In this document: one piece after another, positions 1 through 11,623 of the stretch
Layout: every line of letters starts with the position of its first letter
Position numbering within the stretch: position 1 is the stretch's first letter
Assembly: GCF_032362555.1 (NCBI RefSeq)
Contig: NC_083516.1
Span: forward strand, 10,131,001 to 10,195,000
Reading direction: 5' to 3'
DNA: 64,000 nt
Origin: Amyelois transitella
Taxonomy: Eukaryota > Arthropoda > Insecta > Lepidoptera > Pyralidae
Program-made: the position numbers and the translations under genes
The notes under the pieces: model-generated
Told to the model about the DNA's origin: nothing
What the model saw: the letters and a program-made list of their open reading frames with translations, nothing else
Databases searched by the model: none

Positions 1-213
1 CGGTTTATAAAGATATTGGCAAAAAAAAATATTTATGGGATCAAAAGTTAGTAAAAAATTATATTACTCGTTAGGAAAGTTACCTTAGCCAATTCATGCG
101 AGGTTTCTCATATTAGACACATAATTTTGGAGTCGTGCAAGTACAGAGGTTTTGTAGATACTAAAAGTGAAAATGAAAATTAAATAGTTTCTTTTTTTTA
201 TTGGTTCTCAATA

Positions 214-3200
214 ATGGCAGATGTTATAGTGGATAAGGTAAGAGTTTGATTAAAAATACTTCATTTTATTTTATTTTGAAAACATACAGTTAAATATCTT
301 ATACAAAATAGTATATGTATAAAAAATATTTTATGATAAATACTTATATAGATAGACATCCAAGACCCAGGCCAATCAGAAAAAGTTATTTTCTCATCAT
401 TCCCTGCCCTGGCCGGGATTCGAACCCGGGACCTCCGATGTCACAGACAAGCGTACTACAGCTGCGCCACAGAGGCCGTCAAAAAAAAAACTAAGACCCG
501 TTAGGTATTATAAGAGCAATGCTTGAATCGGTAGTCTCCAGTATGGTGAGGATGCAACCGGGACTAAAGCCAGGAGGTAGAAGTAGAATTAGGTACTCAA
601 AAAGTAGTTAGTTCTTAGAAACAAGTTATAAGCACCTAATCGTAATATTTATTTATTTATTTCATCAAAACTTATCCTATCATTACAGTCATAAAAACCA
701 ACGCGATAGACAAAGCAACTTATAATATCTTCGTTTTTATAGCCCAAGACGGATGAAGATGTGTTATCCACGATAAAAGCTAAGTGTGAGAGTTGCATCC
801 GAGGTCCCAATTTGATGAAAACACTTATTGTGGCCGTATGCCTCGGCGTGGTGGTACAGCAGGTAAGAACTTCATCTATCCATCCATATAATCACGTCTA
901 TATCCCTTGCGAGGTAGACAGAGCCGGCAGACTTTAAATACTGCCAGGCCACGTTCAGCTGCATGATAGAATTGAGATTCAAAGAGTGACAGGTTACTAG
1001 TTCATCGCCTGTAAGAAGGATCAAAAGATCATTATCCTTTAGTCGCCTTTTACGACATTCATGGAAATGGAATGATGGTGGTGCCGGGAACCGTACGGCA
1101 CGGCAGATAAATATATACGGGACAGATTACATAGATTGAGTTAGCCTCGAAGTAAGTTTGAGACTTGTATTACGAGATACTAACTCAACGATACTATATT
1201 TTATAATGAATAGGTACTTACTCGTATATAGATAAACATCCATGACCCAGGCCAATCAGAAAAAGTTCTTTTCTCATCATGTCCTGGCCGGGATTCGAAC
1301 CTGGGACCTCCGGTAACACAGACAAGCGTACTACCGCTGCGCCACAGAGGCCGTAAAATATTATGTGGCGACATCTCTACGCCACTCGTCACAACATCCA
1401 ATCTCACAACAACTGCCAATCATCGCGAAGAAATTGACGCGCTCAACCAATAGCAGCGAAGTAACTAAATCGCGATTTCAGTGATTTCACGGATTGGAGC
1501 TATATATACCACCTCCGACACAACATCGTCGGAGCCGCGGTTCTCCAGGCATAACACCTAGCCTGGCGGAAGATCTTCCCTTTGGTGGCGGTCAAGCCGA
1601 ATCATCGCTCCCGCTACAGTTACAATAAACAATTTTTTTTTTTCAGATAACAGCAAGCATTCGGAAGCTGACGAACAAACCAATAACGACGTACACGCAT
1701 TTCGACTTCAACAAAACACTCCTGTACCCCAGCGTGACATTTTGTAAGGAGCCGCCTTACAAGTATGATAAGCTGGAGGTGCTGAAAGATCTTTTTAATT
1801 TCATACATACATACATACATAAAATCACGCCTCTTTCCCGGAGGGGTAGGCAGAGACTACCTTTTTCCACTTGCCACGATCTCTGCATACTTCCTTCGCT
1901 TCATCCACATTATAACTCTCTTCATACAAGCTCGGCGGTTTCGGGTACTTTTGACCTGACCCTTTACCAGGACGTACATACATATAATCATACATACATA
2001 TAATCACGTCTATATCCCTTGCGGGGTAGACAGAGCCAACAGTCTTGTAAAGCCTGATAGGCCACGTTCAGCTATTTGGCTTTAAGATAGAATTGAGTTT
2101 CAAATAGTGACAGGTTGCTAGCCCATCGCCTAAAAAAGAATCCCAAGTTTGGAAGCCTATCCCCTAGTCGCCTTTTACGATATCCATGGGAAAGAGATGG
2201 AGTGGTCCTATTCTTTTTTGTATTGGTGCCGGGAACCACACGGCACGCCATAATATAGATATAAAATGTTTCAGGAATATGGACTATACGCCCACCCCCG
2301 CTACACTTCCACCTGGCTGGCCTTCAACTTCTCTCAGACCAGCCTCCACCAGCTCTGGGAAGACGTCACGTTCAATGAGAGTGACATCTTCGTGCAATAC
2401 GGCTTGGAAGGCAGAATGGAGAGTGAGTAAGCCGTTTGGTTCTTGACTGAACACTTTTTTTTATATACGGGACAAATTACACAGATTGAGTTAGCCTCGA
2501 AGTAAGTTCGAGACTTTTGTTACGAGATACTAACTCAACGATACTATATACAGACGTGATGTATGTATGTCTAGAGATTTCTATGTAGTAAGTATTAAAA
2601 TTGGGTTTTACAATGAAAAGACTTTATTTATTCTATTTCAAGATGTAGCTATAAATTCAACGCTGGGCTTCATGCACGGTCGCTGCTACACCCTCTCGCC
2701 GAAGGTCGTCAGCACCAGAGCCACCAGGACGTCAGGATACTCCATCACCCTGAAGCATTCCGCCCAGGACGTGGCCACTTCCACCAGCACCTACCCCCCG
2801 GGGTACCATGTCCACGTGCATTATAACAGGGAGCCGTTTACAGGTAAATATACTTTGGTAAGTTACATTACTTTAAATAAACAGGTAAGTGTATGGAAAT
2901 AGAAATAACACTAGGACATATTTATTTATTTTTTATTTATTTATGTATTAACTTTCTTACATCTACCATTACAGACAGATAAATAAATAAATAAATATAT
3001 ACATAGCATAGGACCAGTCAATCTCTTTCCTATGGATGTCGTAAAAGGTGACTTAGGGCTTTTTTATAATGATTTGAGTGCGTTTGATTTCAATCTGCCT
3101 GGTGGCAAGATGAGATTATACATTATAATCATATCACTCTTGCGGGGAAGACAGAGCCAATAGTCTTGAAAAGTCTGATAGGCTATATTAAGCTGTTTGG

Positions 3201-6200
3201 CTTAATGATAAAATTGAGATTCAAATAGTTACAGGTTGCTAGCCCATCGCCCAAAAGAGGAATATCAAGTTTACAAGCCTATCCAAAGAGATGGAGTGTT
3301 TCTATCCTTTTTTTTATTCTATTCTCTCCTATTCTTTTTTTGGTGCCGGGAACCATATGGCATGTTATAAATGAATATATTTACAGTCTTTTACCTCATC
3401 TTACACACCAGTTCTTCATTCAAACACTTTAGAACTTTAGATCTAAAGAATTATTCTTTTCCTTCTAGAAGTAGACGTGTATAACGGTGGTCATGTGGAC
3501 TATTTCTACGTGAACACTGGAGACACCATCGACGTCAAGCTGAAGGTGGACCAGTACGTCAAGATAGGAAAAGAAGATGACCCTTGCACGAACAGTGAGA
3601 ACTACAGTGCTAATGAGGTAGGTAACAGCAGACTGATATCAAGACTTCAAACCTATATTCTAAGATCAAGAAAAGCCGTGTGGTTCCCGGCACTATTAGA
3701 AAAAAAGAATAGGACCACTCCATCTCTTTCCCATGGATGTCGTAAGAGGCGACTAAGGGATAGGCTTATAAACTTGGGATTCTTCTTTTAGGCGACGGGC
3801 TGGCAACCTGTCACTATTTGAATCTCAATTCTGTCTTTAAACCAAACAGCTGAATGTGGCCTATTAGCCTTTTTAAGACTGTTGGCTCTTTCTACCTCTC
3901 AAGGGATAAATTTCACGGGCATATATACAACCTCCGACACAACATCGTCGGAGCCGCGGTTCCCCAGGCATCACACCTAGCCTGGCGGAAGATCTTCCCT
4001 TTGGTGGCGGTCGAGGCGAATCATCGCTCCCGCTACAGTACCGTTATGTTCTGTGTTACTCACCCCCTATTTTAAGGGGGGCTGACGATACACGTGAGGA
4101 CCCGCGTAGCCATGCCATCGCTTAGTCTAGTAGACTAACTTACGCCTGCGTTAAAAGTGAAGGCAATATATACCTGCCCTATTTTTGAAGTGGAAAATAT
4201 TTAATCAGGCGCATATAATGATCTACCCCAAATCTACGCAAAATGGCCGCCGGTCGAAACACAAGATGGATAAACAAATCAAATCTTGCCTTTTTCCCGG
4301 AGGAATAGGCAGATACTACATCTTTCTACTTGCCATTATCCCTGCATACCCTTTTCGTTTTATACATACATACATACATATGGTCACGTCTATATCCCTT
4401 GCGGGGTAGACAGAGCCAACAGTCTTGAAAAGACTGAATGGCCACGTTCAGCTATTTGGCTTAGTAATAGAATTGATATTCAAATAGTAACAGGTTGCTT
4501 ACCCATCGCCTAAAAATTATCCCAAGTTATTAAGCCTATCCCTTAGTCGCCTTTTATGACATCCATGGAAAAGAGATGGAGTGGTCCTATTATTTGTTGT
4601 ATTGGTGCCGGGAACCACACGGCACATCTCGTTTCATCTTCATTCATAACTCCCTTTGTGTGAGCTCGGCGGTTAAGAGTATTGTTCACCTCACCTTTGA
4701 CCCCAGGAAGTCCCCGATTTGATAAAGGTACATACCTCAATGCCTTTTTACTCCAACCATGCCACTCACATATTCCTTGTTATACATATTTGCTTAGTCC
4801 ATCTGTTTTCATTGGTCAATTCCACGGATCTGGGATAAAGATATAGTTTTTTTTAATTTCAGTGTACTGCCCAATATGTCTGGGATCTGGTGAGCAGCCA
4901 GGCTGGATGCTCTGGACCTTGGATGAAGAGCAACCTGCCTCATTGCAGAAATTATTCTGGCATGAGGAGTCTGATATCAGCTTATACTAGGTATAAATGT
5001 GGATGAAGCGAAGGAAGTATGCAGAGATCGTGGCAAGTGGAAAGAGGTAGTCTCTGCCTACCCCTCCGGGAAAAAGGCGTGATTTTATGTATGTATGTAC
5101 ATATACCAGGTAGAAGAATATCGTAATTAATACTCTAATGTGTTATTTACAAGTTCAATCGTCGATTTTACTGGGTAAGACCCTTAGCATTTCACGCGCG
5201 ACGCCGTTTTTGTCGCGTGAAAACGTATTGCTGTTTTGCTTTTTATTATGACTTGAAATAGGATAGCGATAGTTTTTCCCGCGATCTGCTAATAGAATTT
5301 TTACGTTCGTGGAGCAGATTAGGATTTTCACATTAATTTAAATAATATATAGGTATTATAGTGTTCGCAAGGTCTAAGTTCTCTACGAACATCTAGTTTA
5401 TTCAAAGGTTATTTCTAAGTAATAAATCTGTTTCGCCAATTATAAAGACATACATACATATAATCACAGCTATATCCCATGAGAGTTGACAGAGCCAACG
5501 GTCTTGAAAATACTGATAGGCCACGTTCAGCTGTTTGGCTTAATGATAGAATTGAGATTCAAATAGTGACAGGTTGCTAGCCCATCGCCTAAAAGAAGAA
5601 TCCCAAGTTTATAAGTCTATCCCTTAGCTATCAACGACAACCATGGAAACGATATAGAGCGGCCCTTTTACTTATTAGTGCCGGGAACCACACGACACCT
5701 TCATACCTTCTTTAAATAAATAAATATATATATAAATTCAATATGATAAATATATACGGGACAAATTACACATATTGAGTTAGCCTCGAAGTAAGTTCGA
5801 GACTTGTGTTACGAGATACTAACTCAACAATATATTTTATAATAAATACTTATATAGATAAACATCCAAGACCCAGGCCAATCAGAAAAGTTCTTTTCTC
5901 ATCATGCCCTGACCGGGATTCGAACCCGGGACCTCCGGTGTCACAGACAAGCGTACTACCGCTGCGCCACAGAAGAAACACACACACACTTAAAAAAGTC
6001 CTTTCCATTCCCAGTACGTACGTGAACCACAACTGCTCATCATGTCCTCGATTCTGCCGCTCGTACCTGTACAATGCCTTCATCACAGACCGCCAGACCT
6101 TCTACTCCTGGGACACTGCTAAACGGACATGGGCTATTAGCACTGGCACTAATTTGCAGACCAACGTAAGATGTTTTTTTTTAAATTAAAACTAGCGACC

Positions 6201-8290
6201 CGCCCCGGCTTCGCACGGGTGCAAAATAAGTATTTCTCCATTATATAATAGATGTTATTATACTTACATAAAAACCTTACTCTTGAATCCTTCTACCTGT
6301 TACATAAACCGCATCAAAATCCGTTGCGTAATTTTAAAGATTTAAGCATACACACAAACAGACTAAAATAGCGACTTTGTTTTATACTATGTAGTGATGA
6401 TGATGCAATTTTTCTTATGTACCTACCTACCGATCTTTGCAATACATGTAGTTCGTCGCGAACTTTAAACTCGGGAACAGTTTTCCTTGTAATTTTTGTT
6501 GGTATATTATATTTTATTGGTTTTGACCTCAATGAAAATGAGGCTTAATGTGGTGCAAGCAAGCTCAAATAGCGCCTACCAGTAAGATTATGTGGCGACA
6601 TCTCTACGCCACTCGTCACAACATTCAATCAAACAATTACTGTCAATCAACGCGAAGAAATTGACGCGCTCAACCAATAGCAGCGAAGAATCTAAATCGC
6701 GGTTTCAAAAGATTACTTGGATTGGAGCATAAATACAACCTCCGACACAACATCGTCTGTCGCGCGGTTCCCCAGGCATAACACCTAGCCTGGCGGAAGA
6801 TCTTCCCTCTTTTGGCGGTCGAGCCGAATCATCGCTCCCGCTACAATTATGTATGTATGAAATTACCTTGTAGTTTTCTTAGCGTGACGTTTGTGCCGTG
6901 TGGTTCCCGGCACCAATACAAAAAAGAATAGGACCACTCCATCTCGTTTCCATGGATGTCGTAAAAGGCGACTAAGGGATAGGCTTATAAACTTGGGATT
7001 CTTCTTTAAGGCGATGGGCTAGCAACCTGTCACTATTTGACTCTCAATTCCATCATAAAGCCAAACAGCTGAACGTGGCCTATCAGTCTTTTCAAGACTG
7101 TTGGCTCTGTCTACCTCGCAAGGGATATAGACGTGATTATATGTATGTATGTATGACGTTTATTATCTTTATGATCTAGATTGTTTTTAAGCTCTTACAA
7201 ATTTCTAAGTTGGTACCAAAAGGGAGAAAAATTATAAGTCAGATATTATGAGCCTTACAGCTAAAACATGTAACCTTATAAATGACTACTAGCTGTCCCG
7301 GCAAACGTTTCTAGTTAAAAAGATAATGTTAAGTGTGGCCAACCCTTATCACTAGGGGGTATGAAAAATAGATGTTGGCCGATTCTCTGACCTACTCACA
7401 ATATGCTCACAAAATTTCATGAGAATCGCTCAAGACGTTTCGGAGGAGTATGGGAACGAACATTGTGACACCAGAATTTTATATATGTATAAGATAATAA
7501 TTAATTCCCAGCTCTACATATACTTCAATGGCATGCTTGTTTCCGTGTACGAAGAGCGATATAATTACGACTGGAACCTTTTTCTTTCGGATCTAGGAGG
7601 AAGCGTTGTGAGTACAAATACATATTATATCAACGTTACACCGCCTTTCAGTCTTGAAGACTGTTGGCTCTGTCTAGCCCGCAAAGGATACAGACGTGTT
7701 TGTATGTATCAACGTTACAGTTCATACCTTACGTTTAAGAGCAGAGAGTAGGTATTTTAAAAGAATACATACATATAATTACGTCTATATCCCTTGCGGG
7801 GTAGACAGAGCCAACAGTCTTGAAAAGACTGATAGGGCCACGTTCAGCTGTGTTTATGATTAAATTGACATTCAAATAGTGGCCGGTTGATAGCCCATCG
7901 TGTAAGACGCATCCCAAGTTAACAAGCCCTTAGTCGCCTTTAACGACATCCTTGAAACTATCCACGAAAGAGATGGAGTGGTCCTATTCTTTTTTCTAGT
8001 AGTGCCGGGGACCACATGGAATAAAGCAATATTAATACAACTATAGTCTTTCTACGATTTTTTTCCCGAATAGAAACTGATGATTGTCTTATTCCCAGGG
8101 TTTTCTCCTCGGTCTGTCTGTTATCAGCGTCATGGCTATGTGCGGCAAGATCTGGTCTACAGTCATCAGGCCCACGATCAAGATCCCGAAGACCAAGGAA
8201 GCCACTATCGTGATCAATAGCAGATCAGCCAAACACGAGGAATATATGAAGAATTGCAGAGAATGGAACGTGAAGAATAATTTTTATTAG
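214..8290 (+). CDS. DEG/ENaC (pickpocket-family) sodium channel subunit, ten exons
   Basis: This encodes an amiloride-sensitive-type cation channel subunit of the plasma membrane. Inferred coding exons are 214-237, 743-862, 1647-1778, 2275-2422, 2643-2843, 3469-3617, 4863-4990, 6015-6165, 7512-7607 and 8099-8290. Phases match at every junction and the total is 1341 nt, about 446 residues. The ATG at 214 has A at -3 and G at +4. The first transmembrane helix is in exon 2 (TLIVAVCLGVVV), followed by the family-typical YPSVTFC at the start of the ectodomain. A cysteine-rich extracellular region follows (CSSCPRFC in exon 8). The selectivity-filter motif LGGSVGFLLGLS spans exons 9-10 and opens the second helix. 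Near the N-terminus the usual His-Gly gating motif reads SCIRG, keeping Gly but not His. The donor of exon 3 (GAG/GTGCTG) is weak, and a LINE fragment lies only about 25 nt downstream. Which pickpocket subunit this is cannot be told; exon 1 is the least certain. Confidence 0.85.
326..479 (-). repeat. tRNA-derived SINE (family B), truncated tail
   Basis: Reverse copy with a tRNA-like head: A-box-like TGGCGCAGC and B-box GGGTTCGAATCCCGG, followed by the family body. The distal hairpin part is missing. Confidence 0.8.
881..1103 (-). repeat. SINE-like family A copy
   Basis: Reverse copy of the commonest repeat in the window. Forward orientation runs from GCCGTGTGGTTCCCGGCACC to TAGACGTGA followed by ATGT repeats, about 265 bp. 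This copy is 5 bp or more diverged at both ends. Confidence 0.75.
1109..1354 (-). repeat. tRNA-derived SINE (family B), full length
   Basis: Reverse copy, about 245 bp, with the tRNA-like head near 1354 and the 3' hairpin module (GAGTTAGTATCTCG...CGAGGCTAACTC) near 1140-1190. It abuts the solo LTR at 1364. Confidence 0.82.
1364..1618 (+). mobile_element. Solo LTR, 255-bp family, copy 1
   Basis: It begins TGTGGCGACATC and ends GCTACA, with a TATA box (GCTATATATACC) followed by a hairpin (CTCCGAC...GTCGGAG). Flanks ATTA and GTTA differ by one base, an aged 4-bp target duplication. It is the same length as the copies at 6591 and 10313. Confidence 0.75.
1803..1985 (-). pseudogene. LINE family D 3' end (RT C-terminus) in channel intron
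   Basis: The reverse strand reads VDEAKEVCRDRGKWKKVVSA, an RT/ORF2 C-terminal pattern (DR.KW..V) of non-LTR retrotransposons, then a stop and a 3' tail that ends in ATGT repeats. Only the 3' end is present, as expected for 5'-truncated LINE insertions. It begins about 25 nt after the channel exon-3 donor. Confidence 0.7.
1990..2246 (-). repeat. SINE-like family A copy
   Basis: Reverse, near full length, in a channel intron, directly after a reverse LINE family D tail (1803-1985) to which it is joined by CATA repeats. Confidence 0.82.
2460..2549 (-). repeat. SINE family B, 3' hairpin module only
   Basis: Only the last 90 bp, with the GAGTTAG/CTAACTC inverted repeat, are present; the tRNA head is missing, as in 5'-truncated retroposition. 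Confidence 0.75.
3118..3918. repeat. SINE-like family A copies on opposite strands
   Basis: A reverse copy at 3118-3363 and a forward copy at 3674-3918 lie on either side of the channel exon at 3469-3617. The forward copy runs into a truncated LTR fragment at 3921. Confidence 0.78.
3921..4037 (+). mobile_element. 5'-truncated copy of the 255-bp LTR family
   Basis: Only the part from the TATA region (ATATATACAACC) to the terminal CTACA is present, directly after a SINE copy. What follows (to about 4180) is not LTR and could be internal element sequence; I do not recognise it. Confidence 0.65.
4363..4624 (-). repeat. SINE-like family A copy
   Basis: Reverse full-length copy starting in a CATA repeat and ending GGTGCCGGGAACCACACGG. 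LINE family D fragments flank it (about 4290-4350, 4629-4725). Confidence 0.82.
4990..5105 (+). pseudogene. LINE family D 3' end adjoining a channel exon donor
   Basis: Forward fragment, TATAAATGTGGATGAAGCGA to GGCGTGATTTTATGTATGTATG, immediately following the exon that ends at 4990. It encodes VDEAKEVCRDRGKWKEVVSA and then PSGKKA and a stop. The donor's own GTATAAATG overlaps the start of the LINE match, so the present splice site may be partly LINE-derived. Confidence 0.7.
5449..5698 (-). repeat. SINE-like family A copy
   Basis: Reverse full-length copy in a channel intron, next to SINE family B at 5748. Confidence 0.8.
5748..5975 (-). repeat. tRNA-derived SINE (family B), full length
   Basis: Reverse copy with a good B-box (GGTTCGAATCC complement at about 5918-5930) and the 3' hairpin module. 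It lies about 40 bp ahead of a channel exon. Confidence 0.82.
6591..6845 (+). mobile_element. Solo LTR, 255-bp family, copy 2
   Basis: 255 bp from TGTGG to CTACA with a perfect 4-bp target duplication ATTA (6587-6590, 6846-6849). Contains the TATA box, here ATAAATACAACC, and the CTCCGAC hairpin with a degraded right arm. Confidence 0.82.
6893..7155 (+). repeat. SINE-like family A copy
   Basis: Forward full-length copy, GTGCCGTGTGG to TGTATGTATG. A short 3'-end fragment of the same family follows at 7645-7711. Confidence 0.85.
7764..8020 (-). repeat. SINE-like family A copy
   Basis: Reverse copy in the last channel intron, 80 bp before the final exon. Confidence 0.8.
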
Positions 8291-8353
8291 TTATCTCTTC
8301 ATTATAGACAACTGTCATATTTGGTATTGGTAAATTCTTTATTATTATTATAT

Positions 8354-8359
8354 ATTAAA
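8354..8359 (+). terminator. Polyadenylation signal of the channel gene (ATTAAA)
   Basis: ATTAAA lies 64 nt after the TAG stop of the channel subunit in AT-rich DNA and is the nearest plausible poly(A) signal. No other strong signal lies between the stop codon and the repeat that starts near 8391. Confidence 0.5.
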
Positions 8360-8390
8360 TTATTGCAGCATTAAGTTTTTTATATATCAC

Positions 8391-9610
8391 TAGCTGTGCC
8401 CGCGACTTCCTCCGCGTGGAATAGTTATTTTGGGCATCATTGAAGACCTCACGGGTGAATAATTTTCCCCCCGTATTTTTCTTATTTTTCATGATTTCTT
8501 TGCTTCTTCTAGTTGCAGCGTGATGTTATATAGCCTAAAGCATTCCTCGATAAATGTTCTATTCAACACAAAAATATTTTTTCAATTCGAACCAGTAGTT
8601 CCTGAGATTAGCGCGTTCAAACAAACAAACAAACTCTTCAGCTTTATAATATTATATGTGCCGTCCCAAAGTAACACCTTTTAAGATCTTTTTTGGAGTA
8701 TTATTTTTTACCTTCTGCATCCTTACTGCGTCCTGATAAAATGTTTCTGATTCGTGGCCATTCAGTCTTTTCAAGACTGTTGGCTAATAAGACCACGCAA
8801 GGGATATAGTCGTGACCATATGTATGTATGTATGTTTTACTCTTATAGTGCAATAAAGAGTTTTTTCCATCTATCTATCTATCTGGTCCACCAGACTCTT
8901 AGCCCGTTCACGAGACCCTTAATTGCTCTCTAAAAGCCCTGAACCCATATTGCAGTCGTTGGCAAGATGCTAATGAATTGCAGTGCAGGTGACGCACGCC
9001 ATTAGGTAGAGGATACATTGAGAGGAGAAGAGATAAAAATTAAATCTACCGCTTTCAAAATACAAGAGTACAAAAGCGTAAGAACAAACAAATCTAACTA
9101 ACTAACAAGAAAAACGTAATACGGGGCAAAAAAATATATGTAGGAACACAATTAGGACTTAATCTTACTAAAAATGGAATTTTAGGATTCTTCTTTCAGA
9201 CGACGGCCTAGCAACTTGAATAATATTATCTTTTATTAATTCAGCTAAATGTAGCCATGATTCTTGTGACCATTGGCTCTGTCTTCATCATAAAAGATTT
9301 TAATAATGTTGCATATTTTAATTACATTGCTGATATGAAACACACAAATAAGCCATACATCTGGATCTTTTATCACTTCCAACTTTTGGACTCAAATTAC
9401 GTATCTTCTTCTTCATCAGCGTATTTTGGTCCACAGTTCGGCGTATGCCTTTTCAATATCTTCCATCTATCTCTATCAAAGGTTTCTCTAATCTATGTTG
9501 TCCTGGAATGATTTTTTATGTCTTCGGACCAGCGGGTTATTAATCTGCCAGTAAGCCTTAAAGAGTAATCTCTTTCCAGCTCTTCGTCGCCATCAGCTCC
9601 ATCGACCAGC
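8391..9610. repeat. Mixed repeats after the channel gene
   Basis: 8391-8660 is a lepidopteran-type short interspersed element, beginning AGCTGTGCCCGCGACTTC and with AGTTCCTGAGATTAGCGCG. 8758-8834 is a family A 3' fragment with an ATGT tail. 8868-8885 is a short ATCT microsatellite. 9390-9610 on the - strand reads as a broken LINE reverse-transcriptase C-terminus (GRLITRWSEDI, then a stop, then DRDRWKIL). Confidence 0.65.
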
Positions 9611-9710
9611 TTCAAGTCTGCACAAATGGTCGATCCAAACCTAAACTAAGTTTAGCAAAGCCGTGACTATATGATGCGTGTAGGACAAGCCAATTTAGTT
9701 TGATATATAT

Positions 9711-9917
9711 AAAAATATACGGGACAAATTACACAGATTGAGTTAGCCACGAAGTAAGTTCGAGACTTGTGTTACGAGATACTAACTCAACGATACTATA
9801 TTTTATAATGAATACTTATATAGACAAACATCCAAGACCCAGGCCAATCAGAAAAAGTTCCTTTCTCATCATACCCTAACCGGGATTCGAACCCGGGACC
9901 TCCGGTGTCACAGAGGC
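9711..9917 (-). repeat. tRNA-derived SINE (family B) with internal deletion
   Basis: Reverse copy. The head jumps from GGTGTCACAG to AGGCCGT, so the A-box half is shortened. A second A-box-half remnant is at 10083-10110. Confidence 0.78.
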
Positions 9918-10312
9918 CGTCAAATCTATCAATAATAAGGCTATGCCAGTTGACTTGTTTGAATTGATAGTTATATGAATAAAAGAAGTAGTATTACAAT
10001 GAGAACTTGTGGTTCCCGGTACCAATACAAAAAAAAAATAGGAACACTCCATCTCTTTGATTTCATGCATTCTGTCAGACAAATGTATTACCGCTGCGCC
10101 ACAGAGGCCGTATAAATTAACTCTACAGATTATCACGAAGTCCTCTTCATAAAATATTAGTCATGTTTCAGCCACGCAGATGTAGATCGACACGGGTAAC
10201 AAAAATAAACGAGTTGAACAGTGTTACAGATTAGGGATCATTGTCACCTATTGAGTTATTAGTGCGAGTGTAATAAATTGCTTTGGCATTAAATATAGTA
10301 TTTTGAAATACC

Positions 10313-10567
10313 TGTAGCGGGAGCGATGATTCGGCTCGACCGCCACCAAAGGGAAGATCTTCCGCCAGGCTAGGTGTTATGTCTAGGGAACCGCGGCTCC
10401 GACGATGTTGTGTCGGAGGTTGTATATATAGCTACAATCCGTGAAGTCTTTGAAATCGCGATTTAGTTTCTTCGCTACTATTGGTTGAGCGCGTCAATTT
10501 CTTCGCGATGATTGACAGTTGTTGTGAGATTGGATGTTGTGACGAGTGGCGTAGAGATGTCGCCACA
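10313..10567 (-). mobile_element. Solo LTR, 255-bp family, copy 3
   Basis: 255 bp in reverse orientation with a perfect 4-bp duplication TACC (10309-10312, 10568-10571). It is close to copy 1 and keeps TATATATAC and the full CTCCGAC/GTCGGAG hairpin. Confidence 0.82.
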
Positions 10568-11623
10568 TACCTTTTTCAATGACTGGCTCGTTTTTGGTGC
10601 AAAGAATGACCGTAGCTATCCAGCGCGGTAATGCAGCAAGTGTTCTGGGCACCTTTGCACCGGAAACTCTTAAGGGTGGGTTGTTAATCTTTATATTTTT
10701 TTGATGTGACCTATTTGCATTGAATAAGATTCAATAAATTATCATAGGATTTCACTTTTAATGAGATATTTTAATTAATCCCTCACTAAACATACATATA
10801 CATTTTCACGTCAGTTCAGTCTTTTCAAGACTGTTGGCTCTGTCTACCCCGCAAGGGATATAGACGTGACCATATGTATGTATGTATATAACAAAACTTA
10901 TAGAAAAACACATTGAGATCCAACAAACACGTTATGTCATCGTTTGTCGCAAGCCGAGCGGTGGCCGACGACGCTCCAAATATCTCTATTTTACGATCCG
11001 CACACGTGAATCAGATGGTCCCGGGATATTTATAGCAACTATTTGTTTATCACAATTTACATTTTGAAGGAATATCTGTGAAGAATATAGAAAAACCGTA
11101 AAAGACTAAAGATAGATGTAAGAATCAGAATGTTATATGACACACAACAATACTATAATACTTACTTGTAGTTTAAAAATAAACGTATTTTTGTTTGGAA
11201 ATAAAAAACTTAAAATCTATTGAATTGATTTTAATCATATTGGGCATAGATATATATCTATATATAAGACCTTCCTTCCTTCATATACATACCTTCGGAA
11301 ATAACATAGGCTAACTTTTTTTCTAGAATTTCCGTTAACTAACAAAATTCTAATACCTGATCTTAAACTCCTTTGGATCAGTTATCATAGAATATTTTTT
11401 TGAAAAGCCGGATTGTTATCAATTTTTTTCATTTCGATTTATTTTCATTCCGTATCATCAATCATCAATGTAGCCTAGTATTTGCTAAATGTTATCGTGT
11501 TCATTTTGAAATCACATAATTTAACTCGATTCATAATGAAGATTTATGTTTCGGTACGTGTGTTATTTACTGAGTATAAATTATGCATTAACGAGTATTA
11601 TCCCAACTAATAAAATAAAGAGA

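Noticed and set aside
8868..8885. CRISPR-like short repeats
   Set aside because: Plain ATCT microsatellite; no spaced direct repeats anywhere, and the DNA is eukaryotic.
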